A stretch of 64,000 bases of DNA from the NCBI GenBank assembly GCA_020634795.1, contig JACKAZ010000001.1, forward strand, positions 62,001-126,000, written 5' to 3'. Numbering within the stretch: position 1 is the first letter of the stretch; each line of letters begins with the position of its first letter. This DNA is from Ardenticatenales bacterium (GTDB lineage: Bacteria > Chloroflexota > Anaerolineae > Ardenticatenales > Ardenticatenaceae). Shown one piece after another: positions 1-8,524 of the stretch. The position numbers and the translations under genes are program-made. Under the pieces are notes generated by a model. That model ran no database searches and had not been told where the DNA came from. It saw only the letters and a list, made by a program, of their open reading frames with translations.

Positions 1-6
1 TTGCGC

Positions 7-507
7 TCACGGTGCTTGGCCCTCCGCCAACAACGCCCGCAGATCGAGCGGCAGCGTCACCATCGCCAACTCGCCGTTCGCCTCGCGCGGCCATTCCGTT
101 TCGGGCCGATCCCAGTACAACTCCACCCCGTTGCCGTCGGGGTCACGCAGGTAGAGCGCCTCGCTCACGCCGTGGTCGCTCGCGCCGTCCAGCGGCACGC
201 CCGCCGCGATCAGCCGTCGCAGCGCATCGGCCAGCGCGGCGCGGGTGGGGTAGAGGATCGCCAGATGAAAGAGGCCGGTGTGGCCGGGCGGTGGCGGCGA
301 TCCGCCCCGACTTTCCCACGTGTTCAGGCCGATGTGGTGATGGTAGCCGCCCGCCGAGAGGAAAGCGGCTTGTCTGCCGTAGCGCTGCGTCAGCGTGAAG
401 CCGAGCACGCCGCCGTAGAAGTCGAGTGCCCGCTCGATGTCCGCCACTTTCAGATGGACATGGCCAACGCGGGTTTGGGGGTGGATGGGTGGATTGGATG
501 TACTCAT
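7..507 (-). CDS. VOC (glyoxalase/dioxygenase) family protein
   Basis: A 166-aa protein of the vicinal-oxygen-chelate superfamily, usually a metal-dependent dioxygenase, lyase or isomerase with paired beta-alpha-beta-beta-beta modules. The N-terminal GHVHLKV (about residues 15-21) gives the first metal-ligand histidine. GLFHLAI near residue 80 starts the second module, and DPDGNGVELYW near residue 125 supplies the usual glutamate ligand and signature. The layout resembles CatE-type catechol-2,3-dioxygenase-like proteins, but the substrate cannot be told. It is complete: the stop lies at 7-9 and the ATG at 507. It stands alone, with a 78-nt gap to the next gene. Confidence 0.85.
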   Translation of the reverse strand: MSTSNPPIHPQTRVGHVHLKVADIERALDFYGGVLGFTLTQRYGRQAAFLSAGGYHHHIGLNTWESRGGSPPPPGHTGLFHLAILYPTRAALADALRRLIAAGVPLDGASDHGVSEALYLRDPDGNGVELYWDRPETEWPREANGELAMVTLPLDLRALLAEGQAP

Positions 508-585
508 AGCGTGCCTTCCCTAAACGCGGTGTCACCGCGGTGGCGTGCCTCTATCAACTCTGGGCCTCGGTCAGCGCTGGACGAT

Positions 586-1758
586 TTAGCGTGCTGATGC
601 GGCCGCCGTCGCCCCGTCCGCCCACCGTGCGGCGATTGTAGCGCCCATCGCCAACAAGACGTAGAGCGGCACCACGCCGAAGGCGCGGGCGAGGCCGATT
701 TGGTCGGCGAGGATGCCGAGTAGTTGGGGGTTGATCAGGATCGCGCCGCCGCCCGCCAGGGCCAGCCGCGCGCTGGCCTGCGCGGTTTTGCGTGGTTCGG
801 CATTGAGCGCCGCGGCAAGCGCAAGGGGGAACAGGGCATAGGCGCCGAAACCGGCGATGAAAAGGCCCGCGATCCGCAGCGTTAATGCGTCGCCCAGCCA
901 GAGCAGCGGAAAGCCGAGCAAAATCACGGCATGGGCAACGAGGAGCAAGGTGCTGGGCCGCACACGCCGCCCCACGACGCTGATGGCGAGGCGGGCCACG
1001 ATGCCCGCCCCCATGAAGACGCTGAGCAGAAGCGCGGCGGTGGCGGCGGGAACCTCGGCAGCGGCCACCAGAAAATCAGCGCTCCAGAGCGCCAAGCACC
1101 ACTCCGCCGCAATCCCGAAGAACATGGCGAGCCAGTAGAGCCAGTAGCGGCGCGAGAGGCGGCCCGCGGCTTTCGCCGCCTCCTCTTCGAGCGGGGCTTC
1201 CGGCACGGGGCGGCGCAGGTTGGTGAGCGCCATCAGCAGCCACGCGGCCAGTGGCACCAGCACGGCGCTCCGCCAGCCGAGGCCCCACCGTTCGAAGCTG
1301 CCGATCAGCAGCGGCGCGAGCGTGGCCGCGACGAGCGCGGCGAGGTTGGCCTCCAGCAAGGCGGGGGCGCGGTTCACCCCATGTTCGTAAGAGAGCAGCG
1401 ATTGCACGATGGTGATCACCATGCTGCCCGTGACACCCATCAGGAAGATGGCGGGCAGGGTGACGGCAATGGTCTGACCGCTGATGAAGGCCAGAGTGGC
1501 CAGCGCGAGGGCAGCGCTGCCGCCCCAAAAGGTCGCATGGTTACCCAGCCGCCGGTTGATCCGCTCGCCCGAGAGGCCGATCAGCACCGAGCCGAAGGCG
1601 AAGACGGTGGCGTGGAGCGCCCCCAGCGAATAGCTGAGGGACAACTCGGCACGCAGCAGCGGCATGACGGGGCCGAGCGAAAGCTGCAGATAGGCGAAGT
1701 AAGCCAGCATCAGGTAAGCGAGCCACGTGAAACGGCTGCGCACGAACGGAGGGTTCAT
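586..1758 (-). CDS. MFS transporter
   Basis: A 390-aa, very hydrophobic protein with about 12 predicted membrane segments and the size and spacing of the major facilitator superfamily. A loop GERINRRLG follows helix 2, where the family has its conserved basic loop. The substrate is unknown; it could be a sugar, drug or metabolite permease of the inner membrane. Its ATG lies 4 nt after the stop of the upstream DUF503 gene, so the two are probably cotranscribed. No binding protein or regulator sits beside it. Confidence 0.82.
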   Translation of the reverse strand: MNPPFVRSRFTWLAYLMLAYFAYLQLSLGPVMPLLRAELSLSYSLGALHATVFAFGSVLIGLSGERINRRLGNHATFWGGSAALALATLAFISGQTIAVTLPAIFLMGVTGSMVITIVQSLLSYEHGVNRAPALLEANLAALVAATLAPLLIGSFERWGLGWRSAVLVPLAAWLLMALTNLRRPVPEAPLEEEAAKAAGRLSRRYWLYWLAMFFGIAAEWCLALWSADFLVAAAEVPAATAALLLSVFMGAGIVARLAISVVGRRVRPSTLLLVAHAVILLGFPLLWLGDALTLRIAGLFIAGFGAYALFPLALAAALNAEPRKTAQASARLALAGGGAILINPQLLGILADQIGLARAFGVVPLYVLLAMGATIAARWADGATAAASAR

Positions 1759-1762
1759 GGGC

Positions 1763-2044
1763 CTACCAACCCTCGATCTCGACCGCGATCACCATCACAT
1801 CGGGCCGTTCCCGCTCGATCCATGGCGCCAGCCGTTCGAGCAGCCCCACGGCATAACCGGCATCGCTGCTCACCGTTGCCACCCCGAGGGTGGCTGCTGC
1901 TACCGCATCGTGCAGATCGACTTCGGCCACCGCGACGTTGAAGCGTTGGGGCAGCCTGGCTTTCAACTGGCGGATAATGCTGCGCTTTTCTTTGAGCGTA
2001 CGGCTCGGCAGTTGCAATTCGAGGCGGGCAGAATAGACGTGCAT
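1763..2044 (-). CDS. DUF503 family protein
   Basis: A 93-aa protein recognised as DUF503 from SRTLKEKRSIIRQLKARL (about residues 14-31), then FNVAVAEVDLHD and a short segment with VSSDAGYAV. Family members are small alpha-beta proteins of unknown role, often near translation or ribosome-maturation genes. I chose the ATG at 2044 because the family begins directly with a beta strand like MHVYSARLEL; an upstream in-frame extension to 2155 is low-complexity and unlike the family. It lies 4 nt before the MFS gene. Confidence 0.85.
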   Translation of the reverse strand: MHVYSARLELQLPSRTLKEKRSIIRQLKARLPQRFNVAVAEVDLHDAVAAATLGVATVSSDAGYAVGLLERLAPWIERERPDVMVIAVEIEGW

Positions 2045-2325
2045 GGCGTTTGGTGAATTTGGTAGTGTTGGACTGTTGGAGTGACGCTGCTTCTTGTTAC
2101 GCGATGTCACGAGCCTACCCTGTGCGTGCCTCAGCCGTTCGACAAGCTCAGCCATTCGGCGTGCTCAGTCGATTCGTCGAGTCGCTCATGCCGAAGTCCC
2201 GTCGAAGGGAGCCTTCAACGTTCGGTGTGATACAGCGGTTCGGCTGTAACCCTACGGTGTCCAACGGGCCGTCGGCAGCCACGGTGGCGCCAGATGAATG
2301 AGGCGCTGCATGGGGTGTTTGAACG
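2045..2325. repeat. intergenic region with palindromic dispersed repeat
   Basis: This gene-free stretch contains a repeat of the type TTCGACAAGCTCAG near 2138-2151, followed by related inverted pieces such as GTCGAAGGGA near 2201. Variants of the same word recur in other intergenic regions, for example GCTGAGTCTGTCGAAGCC near 8386. It looks like a short palindromic extragenic element. No gene or promoter is evident. Confidence 0.5.
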
Positions 2326-3213
2326 CTACCGCCCCAGCCCCGCATCCGCCAACAGCCGTCGCCCTGCCACAAGCTCGTCTTCGCCGTAATACCAATCGAA
2401 TTCGCAGGTGAGCAGCGCGTGGCGTGGCACGAGCGACGCGAGGCGCGGCCAATCGAGGGTGCCGTTGCCCGGCACCAGGTGATCGCGCAGCCCCCTCACG
2501 TCGTGGAGGTGCAGCGCCCGCAGCCGCGCGGGATTCAGCGTTAGCCATTGGTCGAGCGTTGGCCCGCCGAGCCGTTCGAGGATCGTGACGTGGCCGGTAT
2601 CGATGCAAAGGCCCAGTGTGTCGTCGTACTGCGCCAACAACGCCTCCGCTTCGGGCAGCGAGGGGAGGGCGCGGAACCATTCGCCGCTTTCCATCGCCAA
2701 GACCACGTTTCGCTGCGCGGCGTAGGGCAAGAGCTGGTCCAACGCCCGCCGCGTGGCGGTGCGATGGGGGGCGGCGTGGGCCTCGCGCTGACTCAACACC
2801 GTCCCTAGCAGTGCCTCATACGGCGCAGCGTCGCCGCGCCGTTGGCCTTGCAGCCACCGCGCCCGCACGGCGTTTTCCCAACGGGGATCGACCGCGACCT
2901 CGCCCAAGTGGAGCACCACGGTTCCCGCGCCGAGTCGCGCGGCCCAGTCGAGGCTCTGCTTCGCGTGGGCGACGGCGGTCGCGTGGCGTTCCGCATCGAG
3001 GCTGCTCAGTGCGGGCACGCCGCCCGGGTTGGGGCAGGGGTGATGCAGCACCCGCACCCTCGGCCCATAGCCCGCTGGCAACTCACTGATCTGCGCGAGC
3101 GTCACCACATGGCTCAGCTCGACAAAGTCGAAACCAAGCCGTTGTGCCGCCTCGCAAAAGTCCGCCAATGTCCGGTGGCGAAGCTGCATCCACATCGTCG
3201 AAAGGGCGATCAT
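2326..3213 (-). CDS. sugar phosphate isomerase/epimerase-like TIM barrel protein
   Basis: A 295-aa protein of the xylose-isomerase-like TIM-barrel (AP endonuclease 2) superfamily. Successive strands carry typical metal-binding residues: the Glu in LAMESGEW, LCIDTGH, then ALHLHDVRG with DHLVPGNGTLDW, and the Glu in LTCEFDWYYGE. This order (Glu, Asp-x-x-His, His-x-His, Glu) is characteristic of divalent-metal sugar isomerases and epimerases. The substrate is unknown. It is a single gene with no sugar transporter or kinase beside it. The start at 3213 is the first ATG of the frame and gives a proper first beta strand. Confidence 0.8.
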   Translation of the reverse strand: MIALSTMWMQLRHRTLADFCEAAQRLGFDFVELSHVVTLAQISELPAGYGPRVRVLHHPCPNPGGVPALSSLDAERHATAVAHAKQSLDWAARLGAGTVVLHLGEVAVDPRWENAVRARWLQGQRRGDAAPYEALLGTVLSQREAHAAPHRTATRRALDQLLPYAAQRNVVLAMESGEWFRALPSLPEAEALLAQYDDTLGLCIDTGHVTILERLGGPTLDQWLTLNPARLRALHLHDVRGLRDHLVPGNGTLDWPRLASLVPRHALLTCEFDWYYGEDELVAGRRLLADAGLGR

Positions 3214-3315
3214 CGGTTCAAGCGATCAAGTGGTTATGGAGACGATTCACGACTTAGCTGGAGCCTCGGTTTCGGCAACCCCAAGCGTGAAATCCCCTGA
3301 CAATTCTCGACATCT

Positions 3316-3367
3316 CACCATGCACCATGCACCTTGCACCTTGCACCTTGCACCTTGCACCTTGCCC
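3316..3367. repeat. heptad tandem repeat TGCACCW
   Basis: About six tandem copies of a 7-bp unit (TGCACCA then TGCACCT) lie between the convergent ends of two minus-strand genes. The same heptamer, or its complement GGTGCAA, recurs near 23245, 24650, 28556, 50420, 50550 and 50680, always between genes. Confidence 0.85.
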
Positions 3368-3377
3368 CGTTCCCCAT

Positions 3378-4190
3378 TCACCGGACTGCGGCTAGGGCCA
3401 AGCAAAACAACCCAAAGAGCCAACAATAGACCGCAAAGATCCGCACCGAGCGTCGGGCCAGAAAGTCGAGCAGGAAGGCGATGGCCGCGTAGCCGGAGAG
3501 GGCGGCGGCGAAGAAGCCCACGATCATCGGGACGAGTGTGGTGGTCGTGACCTCGGTTTGGAACAGTTCGATCAGTTGCATCAGCCCCGCGCCGAAGACG
3601 ATCGGCACCATTATCAAGAAGGAGAAACGGGCCGCGGCGGGCCGCGTCAAGCCGCGCAGCAGTCCCATGCTGATCGTCGCCCCGCTCCGTGAAATACCGG
3701 GCGTGATCGCCAACGCCTGCGCCAAGCCGATCAGCAGCCCGTCGCCCCATTGCAGTGCCTCCACATCCCGCAGCCGCTTGCCCAGCGTTTCGCTCGTCCA
3801 CAACAGCAGCCCCGTCACCAGCAAAAAGGCCGCGACCCGTGTCGGTTCACCGAACAGGGCCTCGAATTGGGACTCGAAGAGCAGCCCCATGATCACCGCT
3901 GGTATTGTCGCCAGCGCGATCAGCCAGCCGAGACGTGAGTCTTGAGAGGCGAGCGGTTTCCCTTTGGAAAGATCGCGGATCGTGGCCCGCAGAATGGCGA
4001 GCAGATCGTGGCGGAAATAGCCGACCACGGCGACCAAGGTGCCCCAATGGAGCGTGGTGTCGAAAACGAGCGGCGGTTTGGGCCAGCCGAGTAGCCACGG
4101 CACGAGCACCAAGTGCCCACTGCTGGAAACGGGAATGAATTCCGTCAAACCTTGGACAATGCCAAGCACGATAGCGCGGAGAAGATCCAT
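3378..4190 (-). CDS. uppP: undecaprenyl-diphosphatase UppP (BacA)
   Basis: A 270-aa integral membrane enzyme that dephosphorylates undecaprenyl diphosphate to recycle the lipid carrier for peptidoglycan and surface glycans. The start MDLLRAIVLGIVQGLTEFIP followed by VSSSGHL is the family hallmark (catalytic Glu17-type region), and the second motif PGISRSGATI occurs near residue 170. About eight membrane segments and the length match the family. I set the start at 4190 because the protein must begin at this motif; the longer upstream frame is not conserved in character. The gene serves the same lipid-carrier pool that the surface-glycan genes at 40-54 kb would use. Confidence 0.95.
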   Translation of the reverse strand: MDLLRAIVLGIVQGLTEFIPVSSSGHLVLVPWLLGWPKPPLVFDTTLHWGTLVAVVGYFRHDLLAILRATIRDLSKGKPLASQDSRLGWLIALATIPAVIMGLLFESQFEALFGEPTRVAAFLLVTGLLLWTSETLGKRLRDVEALQWGDGLLIGLAQALAITPGISRSGATISMGLLRGLTRPAAARFSFLIMVPIVFGAGLMQLIELFQTEVTTTTLVPMIVGFFAAALSGYAAIAFLLDFLARRSVRIFAVYCWLFGLFCLALAAVR

Positions 4191-4293
4191 GGGCGGGGTA
4201 TTACTATTCGTTATAAGGCGGGCGGCTGTCAATTCGTGACTTATCGCGGGGAAATGCCACGGGACACACCTCTGATTGTGATCCCACCGTTCG

Positions 4294-5544
4294 TTACCGC
4301 AAAACGCGCAAGCTGTCCTCGATCTCGAGGCTGAGGCACCCGTGTGCCTCGCGCAGCGCCGCTTCGACCGTGGCCCCCTCCTTCGCACGAGCGAAGATGA
4401 AGCCGAGGTAGCTTTCGCCCTCCGGCAACGGGACGAGGGGGTAGTCGAGCGGTGCGCTGATTTGGATCGATGTGACGCTAGGAACCGCTTCGGCTGCGGC
4501 GACGCCATGCACGGCACGCAGGGTTCCGCGCTTCGGGATGGGGATCATCATCACGCCCGCCGCCCCCTCGGCTTGTTCGAGCGGTGGCAACGGCAGGCCA
4601 ACGGCGTGGCGCAGAATCAGCTCCTCGAGGCAGATATTCGTGCCAAATTCGAGGATTGAGCCGCAAAGTCCGCCGATTGAACGGCCCGCGATTTCGATCA
4701 GCCATTCCGCATCCTCGGTGAAGCGCAATTCGGCATGGACGGGGCCGTGGCGCAGCCCCAACGCTCGGGCGGCGCGGGCGGTTTCGCGCACAAGCCGCTG
4801 TTGGGTGGCGCTGGGCCACCGCGAGGGTGTGGTGTAGATCGTCTCTTCGAAGAAAGGGCCGACCAGCGGATCGGGCTTGTCGAAGAGGGCGAGTAATGAC
4901 AGCTCTCCGTCGATCATCAAGCCGTCCAGCGCGACCTCGTCGCCGGGCAGATATTCTTCAATCAAGATCGCTCTGGCGTCGGCATCGCCCGTCTTCGGAA
5001 GCATTTCGCGCAGACGGGTGGCTGCGCGGACGAACGCCTCCGGCCCGTCGGCTCGCATCACCCCGCGACTGCCTGAAAGCAACAGCGGCTTTACCACCAA
5101 CGGGTAATCGAGGTCGTTGGCCCACCCCGCGAGCGATTCTGCCGCACCGATGTAGCGGAACCACGGCTGGCGCAGGCCCGCCGCCGTTAATGCCCGCCGC
5201 ATCCGAAATTTGTTGCGGGCCGCGTCGGCGGCAAGGGGCGCGTTGTGCGCCAAGCCCAACGCGGCGCCAACATGGGCCGCCAGCAGGGTGCCGCCGTCGT
5301 CGACCGCCAGCAGCCCGTCGAGGGGTGGCTGATCGGCCAGATAGTCGAGGATGGTGGCGGTGGCGCCGTCGACATCCGCAAATTCGACCGCCAGCGGCAG
5401 ATGGTAGAGTGCGCCCAGCGCGGGCGGCATATCGACCGCGTAAACGACCTCGATGCCGAGCCGCGCGGCGACCTGTGCAAAGGCATCGCTGCGATAGCTG
5501 CGGCTCGGGACGAGCATCAGCAGCCGTTTGGGGCTATCACGCAT
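4294..5544 (-). CDS. ATP-grasp domain ligase, coupled to the radical SAM gene
   Basis: A 416-aa ATP-grasp enzyme. The N-terminal pre-ATP domain begins with LLMLVPSRSYRSDAF; the ATP-binding core has PLVVKPLLLSGSRGV (about 150-165), the loop ILIEEYLPGDEVALDG, and the metal-binding end HAELRFTEDAEWLIEIAGR. The C-terminal part resembles the extra domain of L-amino-acid ligases and carboxylate-amine ligases. Such enzymes join a carboxylate to an amine through an acyl phosphate; the actual substrate is unknown. Its ATG at 5544 overlaps by 8 nt the end of the upstream radical SAM gene when that gene's TGA is read as selenocysteine, which argues for a shared pathway. Confidence 0.85.
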   Translation of the reverse strand: MRDSPKRLLMLVPSRSYRSDAFAQVAARLGIEVVYAVDMPPALGALYHLPLAVEFADVDGATATILDYLADQPPLDGLLAVDDGGTLLAAHVGAALGLAHNAPLAADAARNKFRMRRALTAAGLRQPWFRYIGAAESLAGWANDLDYPLVVKPLLLSGSRGVMRADGPEAFVRAATRLREMLPKTGDADARAILIEEYLPGDEVALDGLMIDGELSLLALFDKPDPLVGPFFEETIYTTPSRWPSATQQRLVRETARAARALGLRHGPVHAELRFTEDAEWLIEIAGRSIGGLCGSILEFGTNICLEELILRHAVGLPLPPLEQAEGAAGVMMIPIPKRGTLRAVHGVAAAEAVPSVTSIQISAPLDYPLVPLPEGESYLGFIFARAKEGATVEAALREAHGCLSLEIEDSLRVLR

Positions 5545-6991
5545 GGTGATCGTGCGAAGCCACCTGCTCCGCGGTGGGTTCCGCTCAACAGAACCACGAT
5601 TCGGTGAGTCCCGGGACGATCTCGGGAACCCACTCGACCGGTGTCGCAAAGGCAGTCGGCGCACGGCCCGCCGCGCGATCCGCTGTGGCGCGGATACGGT
5701 GGAAGGTGGTCAGGATCGCCTCATCGTGGGCGGCAGCCGCCTCGGCCAGGGCCGCGACCTCGCGCTGCAGCGCGTCCATGCGCGGATCGGGGTGGCTCCA
5801 ACGGTGGGTCAGCGCCGCCGCGTCGAGCGGGCCGAACCACGCCTCGGCGTCGGGCTGATCCAGCAGCGCGGAATGGGGTGGCACGAGCAGCCGAATCGAA
5901 TATTGGACCGGATCGACCTGAGCTGCGAGGCCGAGCGCCTCGACCCGATCCAGCAGCGTGCAGAAGTCGTCGAGCGTGGCCCACGGCGTGAACGGGAGGA
6001 AGGTGGGGCGCAGCACGATGCCCGCCTCTTGCAGGATCGCCACGGCGCGGGCGATATCGGCCGCGGTATGTCCTTTGTCGAGGTGTGTCAGCACCACGTC
6101 GCTGAAACTTTCGACCGCCGAGATAATGAAGGCACAGCCCCGCGCGGCGAATTCCGCGAAGAGCGGCGCATGTTCAAGGATATGTTCGATCTTGATCGTC
6201 GCGTCCCACGTCAGATCGGGATGTGCGTTGTGCAGCGATTCGATGAGGCGGCGGGCGTGGGTCGGCCCGTTGAGGAAATCCGGATCGCCGAAGGTGACAT
6301 GGCGTGCCCCCGCCGCGATCTGCGCCTCGATGTCGGCCAAGACGAGTTCGCGGGGAACGGCGACGAAGCGGCCGCCGTAGACCGGCGTGATGGGGCAGTG
6401 GGTGCAGCGGTGCAGACAGCCACGGGTCGCTTCGACGTAGGCGGCGGGGACAAGGCCGTTGCTGCTGCGAAAGTGGGCGTAGTTGCAGAGCGCGGGCAGC
6501 GCACCGCGCACCGGCAGCGGATGATCGAGGCGGCTCAACGCGGGCGGCACATGGCGATGGGCCGTGCTCACCCCCGCGACACGGTCTGCGCTGTCGCCCC
6601 GCGCCACGGCGTCGGCCAGGGCGACGAGCGGAGCCTCGACTTCGCCCGCAATCACCGAATCGACGATGCCGTCCAGCAAGAAGTCGCGGTTGAGCCAGGC
6701 GTAGAGGCCAAAGGCGTTGATGTGGGCGGCAGGGTTGACCCGTCGCAGCCGCTCGGCCAGTGGCACTGCAAGGCGGGTGGCGGTGTGCATCGGCAGCGCA
6801 AAGGCAACGAACTTGGCCCCTTGCAAGTCGCTGTCGCGCACCTCGCTCAGCGAGGCATCGACGGCGCGGGGCGCAAAGCCTGCCCGTTGCAGGTGGGCCA
6901 GCGGCAGGGCAAGGGAGAGGGGCTGATGGCCCATCTCGTAGGTCGAGATGAGCAGCAGCGCGCCGTCGGCCCGCCAGTCCGCGTCGCTCAT
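5537..6991 (-). CDS. CUAEP-tail B12-type radical SAM selenoprotein
   Basis: An N-terminal cobalamin-binding-like Rossmann region (LLISTYEMGHQPLSLALP) is followed by the radical SAM core. The core has the cluster motif CLHRCTHC (CxxxCxxC), then VYGGRF and a barrel with GARHVTFGDPDFLNGP. Read to the first in-frame TGA (5585-5587) the protein has 468 aa and ends ESWFC. The TGA is followed by GCG-GAA-CCC, so read-through gives C-U-A-E-P and a 484-aa protein ending at a TGA at 5537-5539. As I recall, a family is named in databases for exactly this CUAEP/CCAEP tail. The start ATG at 6991 overlaps the YggX stop (ATGA). A SECIS-like hairpin follows the TGA. Reaction and substrate are unknown; Sec is the strong inference, and plain termination is the alternative. 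Confidence 0.9.
5554..5584 (-). promoter_or_regulatory. bacterial SECIS-like hairpin after the in-frame TGA
   Basis: Starting directly after the TGA, the minus-strand RNA can form GCGGA paired with UUCGC (one G-U pair), a small 2x1 internal loop, then CCACC paired with GGUGG. This is closed by an 8-nt apical loop, GCGGAGCA. Position (apical loop 13-20 nt after the codon) and size fit bacterial SECIS elements, which are bound by SelB and are translated as coding sequence. Pairing was read by eye, not computed. Confidence 0.7.
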
Positions 6992-7308
6992 TTGCGGGGT
7001 GCGGCCCCGCCTTTGGTCGCGCCACCCTTCGTGGGCTGGCCCATTGGGGTCCAATCCTGCGGCAAGGGGTCTTGATCCTCCCCAAAGAAAAACTGTTCCA
7101 TCTGATCCATCAAGAAATCCCGATGGTGTGGATTCCCCAAGCTCAGACCATTGTGGTTGATGATCAGGGTGGAATATTCCTGCCACATCCCGTACGCTTG
7201 GGCCGAGATCTCGTTGAAGATTCGTTCACCCAATTCGCCCGGGAAGGGCGGCGCATCGAGACCGGGCAGCAGTCGTTTCAATTTGTTGCATTCAACAAGG
7301 CGCGGCAT
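6988..7308 (-). CDS. YggX-family Fe(2+)-trafficking / oxidative damage protection protein
   Basis: A 106-aa homologue of the YggX family, small proteins linked to iron handling and protection of iron-sulfur enzymes from oxidants. The sequence has the family's early cysteine (MPRLVECNKL), then PFPGELGERIFNEIS, MWQEYSTLIINHNGLSL and DFLMDQMEQFFFG. The last about 20 residues are a Gly/Lys-rich extension not seen in the short enterobacterial protein. The start at 7308 gives the family N-terminus. The stop overlaps the ATG of the radical SAM gene by 4 nt, which is sensible if the small protein serves an iron-sulfur selenoenzyme. Confidence 0.88.
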   Translation of the reverse strand: MPRLVECNKLKRLLPGLDAPPFPGELGERIFNEISAQAYGMWQEYSTLIINHNGLSLGNPHHRDFLMDQMEQFFFGEDQDPLPQDWTPMGQPTKGGATKGGAAPRK

Positions 7309-7581
7309 GGGAGGCTCCCGTCGGGATTTGGATTTTAGTGATCGTGTGGCCCTGAGCGCTTGTGTTGCGTCTGACGTGTGGCCTGTCGGAGGCTGATCTG
7401 AACGGAATGGCATCCTATGGGTCAATCATAGCCGAAATGGGGCCTACAAGCCAGATTGCAAGTGGGGCTTTTGTTGATACACTCTCTGCTTTGGGATCCG
7501 CCTCGCCGTGGTCTTCCATCTTGACGCGCAAGCCTGCGCAACGACGCTCTAAGGGGAGCTACTTCAGGCAGCATACAACCT

Positions 7582-8364
7582 GTGACCCAACCCATGACGG
7601 ATAAAGCGCTCGATTCTCGATTTTCGAAAGACGACTTCCCCCGCCTTCTGCTGTTCGGCACCGGCAACATGGCGGCGGCGCTGCTGGGGCGCATGGCAGC
7701 CGCGAAGCTGCCTCCCGTTGCCCTTGCCTTGCCCGCAACAAGGTCGATCAGCGTTCGACCGTTGCCCCCGCCCGACGCGCTGGCGCTGCCGATGGCCGCG
7801 ACGACCCCACGGTTGGCGCTGATCGAAGGGGCGCAACGGGCCGCGCTGCCCATCGTTGACGTCGGGCGCTGGGACGATGACTCGCTCGCATGGCTGCGGG
7901 CGCAACGGGTCGATGTGGCGCTCGTGGCCTGCTGGCCGACGCGGCTGCCGCCCGCAGCCCTCGCCGTGCCGACCCACGGCTTTTGGAACCTTCACCCCTC
8001 GCGCTTACCCGACTATCGGGGGCCAGCGCCACTCTTCTGGCAGCGGCGAGACGGCTTGACGGAAAGTGCCGTGACTTGGCATCGCATGGACGCGGACTTT
8101 GACGCGGGGCCGATCATCGCCCAGCAGCGCGTGACGCTGCCGGATGGCGCGGCGATGGCAACGCTCGATGCGTTGATGGGCGACAGCGCCTTCCCGCTGT
8201 TGGCCAATGCCCTCGCGGCGCTGCGAAACGGCACATTGCGCCCCACGCCGCAGCCGAGCGGTGGCAGCTACCAGGGCCATCCCACGGCCGCAGACTACGC
8301 ACCAGCGCCCTCCTGGACGGCAGAGCATCGGCGCAACTTCTTGGCACTCTTTGAGGGAGTTTGA
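7582..8364 (+). CDS. formyltransferase-domain protein (Fmt-like, no C-terminal domain)
   Basis: A 260-aa protein with the N-terminal catalytic fold of the methionyl-tRNA and phosphoribosyl-glycinamide formyltransferase family. It begins LLLFGTGNMAA, has the catalytic Asn-x-His-x-Ser stretch NLHPSRLPDYRGPAPLFWQ (about 134-152), and the later Asp in MDADFDAGPI. These family members move a formyl group from 10-formyl-tetrahydrofolate. The C-terminal tRNA-binding domain of a true Fmt is missing and the 70-residue start is divergent, so it may act on a sugar amine or another acceptor. The first codon is GTG at 7582; ATG at 7594 is also possible. It stands alone. Confidence 0.75.
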   Translation: MTQPMTDKALDSRFSKDDFPRLLLFGTGNMAAALLGRMAAAKLPPVALALPATRSISVRPLPPPDALALPMAATTPRLALIEGAQRAALPIVDVGRWDDDSLAWLRAQRVDVALVACWPTRLPPAALAVPTHGFWNLHPSRLPDYRGPAPLFWQRRDGLTESAVTWHRMDADFDAGPIIAQQRVTLPDGAAMATLDALMGDSAFPLLANALAALRNGTLRPTPQPSGGSYQGHPTAADYAPAPSWTAEHRRNFLALFEGV

Positions 8365-8524
8365 TGAGTTTGATGAGTTGGGGGGCTGAGTCTGTCGAAG
8401 CCACTATTGGAGTGCGGGAGTTAGCCCGTTGCTCTGCGGTGGAACGGACAAAGCACTCGGCTTATGCTAAGATGTTGGCCTCGTTGAAATGGCGGTGTGA
8501 CATTCCGCCCATCCACCCAATACT

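Noticed and set aside
5585..5587. TGA as a simple stop in the radical SAM gene
   Set aside because: The CUAEP-type tail, hairpin position and overlap with the next start all favour selenocysteine; a plain stop would leave an unexplained conserved-looking tail. It remains the alternative.
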